A stretch of DNA of 64,000 bases from Clavelina lepadiformis (lineage: Eukaryota > Chordata > Ascidiacea > Aplousobranchia > Clavelinidae), in the NCBI RefSeq assembly GCF_947623445.1, contig NC_135246.1:12197856-12261855 (forward strand), written 5' to 3'. Numbering within the stretch: the stretch's first letter is position 1; every line of letters begins with the position of its first letter. The position numbers were made by a program, and so were the translations under genes. Shown here piece after piece: positions 59,508 through 64,000 of this stretch. The notes below the pieces were generated by a model. It was not told the DNA's origin and did not search any database. It saw only the letters and a program-made list of their open reading frames with translations.

Positions 59508-62500
59508 ATGACACTAACAAAGCACAACGTCGTTCCGGGTAGATTTCGAATGAAGCCGTTGTGTTTGTATAGCAACAAGTTTATGCACAACGATTTTTTT
59601 GAAGCTCAAGTAAACGCCTTACTAAGTTTTCCATACAGTAATGGTCTCAAATTACGATCCGACAATTTTTTTACAATGGCTCTCCTCATTAGTAAATGAA
59701 GAAGACCCAGCATTACATGTGAAGTACACGGTGCCGAAATTCTGTGCAAATTATTCGAGGGGACAAACACGCAATTGTAGAAATGTCAATTTCATGAAAT
59801 AAACGACATTCCTGTAGGGCGTAGGCTATACTATTAACTAAGTTCCTAACGTAAACATGAGAATGGTTGGCAAATTTTAATTTTTCACACTGCTTGGGAA
59901 ATTACTATGTTAAAAGATTAACTTTCTACGTAATTATGTACTTCCCACAAGTTTTAGCGTGATTGCTTGCATTTAAAATAAACAGATAAATATAATGAAT
60001 CAAAATACAATGTACTGTTGTAACCCTGAAACTATAGTCAAGTCAAGTTGTATCGCTGCCTTGAAATCAAAACATGCATTGGTTGGTGCAAACTTGGGTT
60101 GGAATCCCACTAGATGATTTGCAGTCAGTTTTTTCTGGCTAACCTAACCGTAACATCTCAATTAATGTATATTGCAGTTTGCTGACTATGATACTTCAGA
60201 TTAAGATATCCTTCGTACATTCGCTGTAAATGATTCAACCTTTGTCCTAGTCACGATTGGTGTATAAAGATAAGTTGTGATAGTGGTGATTGTTGATACT
60301 TGATGAGTAGTGATTAGCAACTGACAAACGTTATAAATAAAAGTGTGCTTCCATTTTTGGTATGACGTAAGAATTGACTGTATCTACGTAGGAGGTTACT
60401 GCCAACTGGTTGTACTTTCCAGATGTTTGAGGTTTATGGCTGTAGTTAACCACATGCAGTAAAATGAAATGGAAAAATACGTCAAGAAATGACCTGGTAG
60501 CTGTCCAGTTTCACAGGGATAATTGGAAAAAACACTGAAGCGTCACGCGGCCCACAATTATTTTATTACAAGATAAAATATGCGGTTCATTATATTGTGC
60601 TTAAACATCCACACTTAGACCGCAGCTCACATACTGTGTATAGTCTTTAGTAGCTGTCACTGTTGCCATTATAATACAATAGATTAATAAAAAAGATTTA
60701 ACTTGTTTAATGTCATGTCGCTTCAAAGAATATATAAGTGAACAAAAATATGTGTTGGGTCGATTTATCGATAGCATGGGAAGTAGCTGGCTGCGGCCTG
60801 TTACACAAATTGTCAAAGCTAGTCTTGTGTAAATTAAATTTTGATACGCCATGTAATTGTTAGCTATATCCAAAGCGATGTTATACCGAAACAGTTAGTT
60901 TATACGAAAAAAGTCAAGTAAATTTTGAAAACTTGCCTAATCCTTATAAGTAATGCTATTGCAATTTGTTTATTTAGTAGACACACGTACCTCAAACTTG
61001 AAATAACTTTTCACGCACACTGAACCAAAATAACACGCTGCCATTGTAGTAATTGTCATATTCATGTTACACCACATTAAGGTGAAAATGAACCTACTGA
61101 ACGTTACTGATGTCGGAGCCCAATATCCGCTCGGTGGTGCGTTTTACTTGACAGCACAGTATTGCGTCATCAAACAACGTGCTTGTGCTTAGACCTTGAC
61201 ACCTGGGTTGGATTAACCAAACGTAGTTGTCTAAAGAAAGAGAAGTAAAGAACGTATTGACCGCGCGTCTAAAAGCGAAAGAAGGCCAAAAATACGTTAA
61301 TTAGTTGGACGTTTTTCCGATTTTAAGAAACTTGATCTTTTGCGTACAGCAGTAAAACGCTTGACGGCGACCTCACCCCGGTATGATTGTGATTGATGGT
61401 CTGCGTATTGGAATGATATCTACTCCTCGTCATATTCAAACTATCAGGAAACCAGATTTTCTATTTTCTAACAAAAACGAAATATTCATTTCGTCATGGT
61501 AGTTGAGACCTTATCATTTTTTAGTAAAGTTAAGTTTACAAAAATAGGTACCGCCACAAACTTCATGGGACATGCGTCAGTCATGACGTCCAGTGTCTGA
61601 ACTGTAAGTATTGAAAATCAGCTATAAGTTAGCGACATTTAGACAGAAAAGAAACACACACGTAATGTCAAAGTTAACCTTTGTTACGTTTCGGGACAAA
61701 ATGAAAATTCTTTGGAAAAGTGAAGTAAAATTTATTACAATTACAATCACTACTTCTTAGGGCTCTTGTTCTAAACTTCATCTTGATATATTTTAAAAAT
61801 AAAACACAAAAATCAATGCAGTTAGGCTAAACAATTATACCTTTTTCTTTTATATTATTGTTCTGTGCATACTTTGATCAATTTCAAGACTAAAATTTTG
61901 AATTTATACAAAGGTCTATTGGGAAAGCGTCCACGGGTCGTTTGGGCCACATAAAACAAAATTTAAATTTTTCTTTTTTGATTGAGCATTTTTTCTGCAT
62001 CACCAGAGGGGAAAGTCGTTTGTTGTATTCGTCCGACATTTTAATATCCCATAAGACGACCTTGTATACGCCCACTTTGCTTAAATTAACGCACATTTCC
62101 CGTTAATATGCAGTATAATTTCTGAAAATATTTTATAAGGTTATAATACAAGTGCGGTAAAAGAATGATGAAAAATACAAAATACGTTAAATTAAGGACT
62201 AACTACAGAAATGGCCCCTTTTTTCCAAAAAAGTGGGTAAGACACTTTTCTTCAAACTGGAACATATTTTTAGAGAGCAGGGCAGTCTGTCGGCGCATAT
62301 TAATTTCTAAAATATAGAGTAATAGACGTTTCTTCAACCGTTACACATGAACATCATCCGGATAGGATAGAGAAAGAATATTTGAAAATCGGTTTATATA
62401 TTATTTGAATAACAGCAAGTATTTGTTGATAGCACAAACAGCTCTGTCGCATGGAAACCGACTTTTTGAGAAATACATTTCGAGATCTTGTCATGGATCT

Positions 62501-63189
62501 GGTCTTGTGGTAGCGAAAAATATTTTTTAGAAAACCTTCTATGTTTATTATCAGTTGATCACACCACTCCTTACATGTCGAATACTGGCCACACCTTAGT
62601 TATTCTTTTGGATAAAAATAGCAAAAAAAATGTTGTAGAAAAGTCGTCCGTTTACAATGTCGAAGTTTTTAAGCTGTTTCCATGCAAACGTCATCCATCA
62701 TGGAATATGAAATGATTTGGAAAGAAAAAAAATTGTAAGACTTCCGTTGATACGTCAAACAAGTATTACGTAAGATCTGCCTTTTGTATAAAAAAATGAC
62801 CAAAAAAACAAGACTTTTTGGAAAAAACGATCTCAAAACTTGAAATGCCAGTAATTTCCTGGAATTACCTGAAAGAATTCAAATACTTTTAAAACAGAAT
62901 TTCACAAATTTCAAAACATGAGAGGTCGTCATCGGTAAATAAAAGTATGCGTGAAGCGGTGAACCTTTTCTTTATCTGAAGTCGTTATAACATTGTAGAA
63001 GACTTTTTGAACTTGGGCAAGATGCAATCATGGTATTATCCACTGTTTTGTATTTTGAAGTCTTATTAAAATTTGGGCGATTGTAAACTGAGATATCACA
63101 TCGCAATACAATCAAATACACAAAAGTTTGATATTTTCCTCTACGAGATGGAGAATTCAGAAACTCAAATCTTGGCTTTTTGAAATGTT
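59508..63189. other. 3.7-kb intergenic region
   Basis: AT-rich DNA between the small + strand gene and the PDI-like gene. Short ORFs (for example near 60601-60873 and 62488-62715) show no splice or homology support. No repeat or transposon ends could be delimited. Confidence 0.4.
59798..59803 (+). terminator. Possible poly(A) signal for the small gene
   Basis: AATAAA about 290 bases after the stop of the possible 58-residue gene. Included because it is the first such signal downstream on that strand. Confidence 0.3.
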
Positions 63190-63974
63190 TCAAAGTTCGT
63201 CTTTCTCTGATGTTTCATCGGTTCGCGTCAACAGAGATCTTTCTTTCAAATATTTAACGAGTTGATCAAAGTTTCCTTGTTGCAGATCGGCGAAAAATTC
63301 GCCTTTTTCGTAATACTTGAGTGAAGGAAATTTTCGCACCGTCAGATGATAACAAACCACTGGAAAAAATAAAATTCACCAAAAAGCGAACTTTACAACA
63401 TCGTTATCAACCATATTAATAATTCAGTAAGACAGTGAAGAATGACATTGTGTCACTCACAGCCTTGCTGGGGTTGTCTGTGGCAGTCCACTGCACCAAA
63501 TCCGACGTCAGAAACTTCATGAAATTCGTCAGCGGCGATGCGAAAATGGCGTCTGGCCGGATCGCACGACTGATAGTAGAGCGAGTGGAATAAGACCACA
63601 GATTGTTGCTATACAAAAGTGACATTAAGAATAGGATATCTCTGAATGACTTCATGGCTTAGTGAAGCGCTTTGCTTATGTCACCGACGAATCTGACTCA
63701 AGTTGCATGACTGAGATCGCCAAGTAAAACGCGACCAAACGATTGCCAAGGCTTGCGCTAAACACGCAATTAAGCCATTTCAGTCTCTCTCCAGAGTACT
63801 ATTAATCGCATTTTTTCCGAAATCAGTAACTTAGAACAACCAAATTGGCCTACATGTTTCTTGATAAAGTCTTCGTAGGTTTTGTTTCCCAAGTGTATCA
63901 CGTGACCGTACTCAGCTTGGTCCATGTCCTGCCAGGAGGTTGGTTTGACTTTCTTCGCCAGATCCTCACTTGGG
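63190..63974 (-). CDS. Protein disulfide isomerase-like ER protein, 3' part (PDIA5-like)
   Basis: Three terminal exons, 5' to 3': 63974-63854, 63608-63461 and 63359-63190. Earlier exons lie beyond the window edge. The encoded end is a thioredoxin fold: an entry helix (EYGHVIHLGNKTYEDFIKKH), strand VVLFHS, helix PARRHFRIAADEF, VGFGAVDC, then RKFPSLKYYEKGEF, and the C-terminus EKDEL, an ER-retrieval signal. The arrangement follows the last thioredoxin domain of PDIA5. The active-site position reads YYQSC where WCGHC is expected, so the first catalytic Cys is missing and this domain should not be a normal oxidoreductase site. Other thioredoxin domains may be encoded upstream. Assignment to PDIA5 rather than another PDI is tentative. 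Confidence 0.7.
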
Positions 63975-64000
63975 CTAAAAGAACAGAGGAATATATCTGA

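Noticed and set aside
61890..62715. Short ORFs upstream of the PDI-like gene
   Set aside because: Composition is typical of AT-rich non-coding DNA, with no splice context or homology recognised.
1..64000. CRISPR arrays, operons, rRNA genes
   Set aside because: No regularly spaced direct repeats, polycistronic gene arrays or rRNA motifs. The window is clearly animal nuclear DNA.

Overview
This is eukaryotic nuclear DNA: AT-rich, multi-exon genes with short GT-AG introns, many DNA-transposon scars, and no operon-like prokaryotic structure. The gene families point to an invertebrate deuterostome, most likely a tunicate: KLHL10, TTC19, CFAP251, a SAMD9-like immune NTPase, and EGF/ZP transmembrane proteins like those of ascidian egg coats. 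Two genes have a splice acceptor one base before the start ATG, as expected in animals with spliced-leader trans-splicing. The species assignment is inference. All gene models were spliced by hand from consensus splice sites. Every complete model keeps one reading frame through all its exons and ends at a stop.

Layout. 369-6287 (+): KLHL10-like copy a, 13 exons. 8888-6526 (-): TTC19, 7 exons. 11317-20253 (+): CFAP251/WDR66, 22 exons. 21058-21212 (+): a stray copy of the last TTC19 exon. 28404-22329 (-): KLHL10-like copy b, 13 exons with almost the same exon lengths as copy a. The two KLHL10 genes therefore face each other across TTC19 and CFAP251. 28735-33193: an old hAT transposon of ZMYM1-like type, with a second hAT element and a pogo/mariner-like element nested inside it. 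40183-34442 (-): a TIR-like domain fused to a SAMD9-like protein with AlbA-like, SIR2-like, P-loop NTPase, helical-repeat, OB-like and zinc-ribbon regions. 58010-52343 and 49849-46363 (-): two tandem ZP-domain membrane proteins. 59244-59507 (+): a possible 58-residue protein. 63974-63190 (-): the 3' end of a PDI-like ER protein that runs off the right edge.

How they fit together. KLHL10 and CFAP251 homologues act in spermatogenesis and in the sperm flagellum. The ZP/EGF pair looks like egg-coat or epithelial ZP proteins, so reproduction genes dominate the window. The most novel-looking gene is the TIR-SAMD9 fusion, which joins a TIR-type module to the STAND-like body of an antiviral protein family. 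Transposition has been heavy. Six hAT-type insertions can be delimited with exact or 7-of-8 target duplications, along with one pogo-like element and one element of unassigned type with long terminal inverted repeats. Several of these lie in introns of only one of the two KLHL10 copies.
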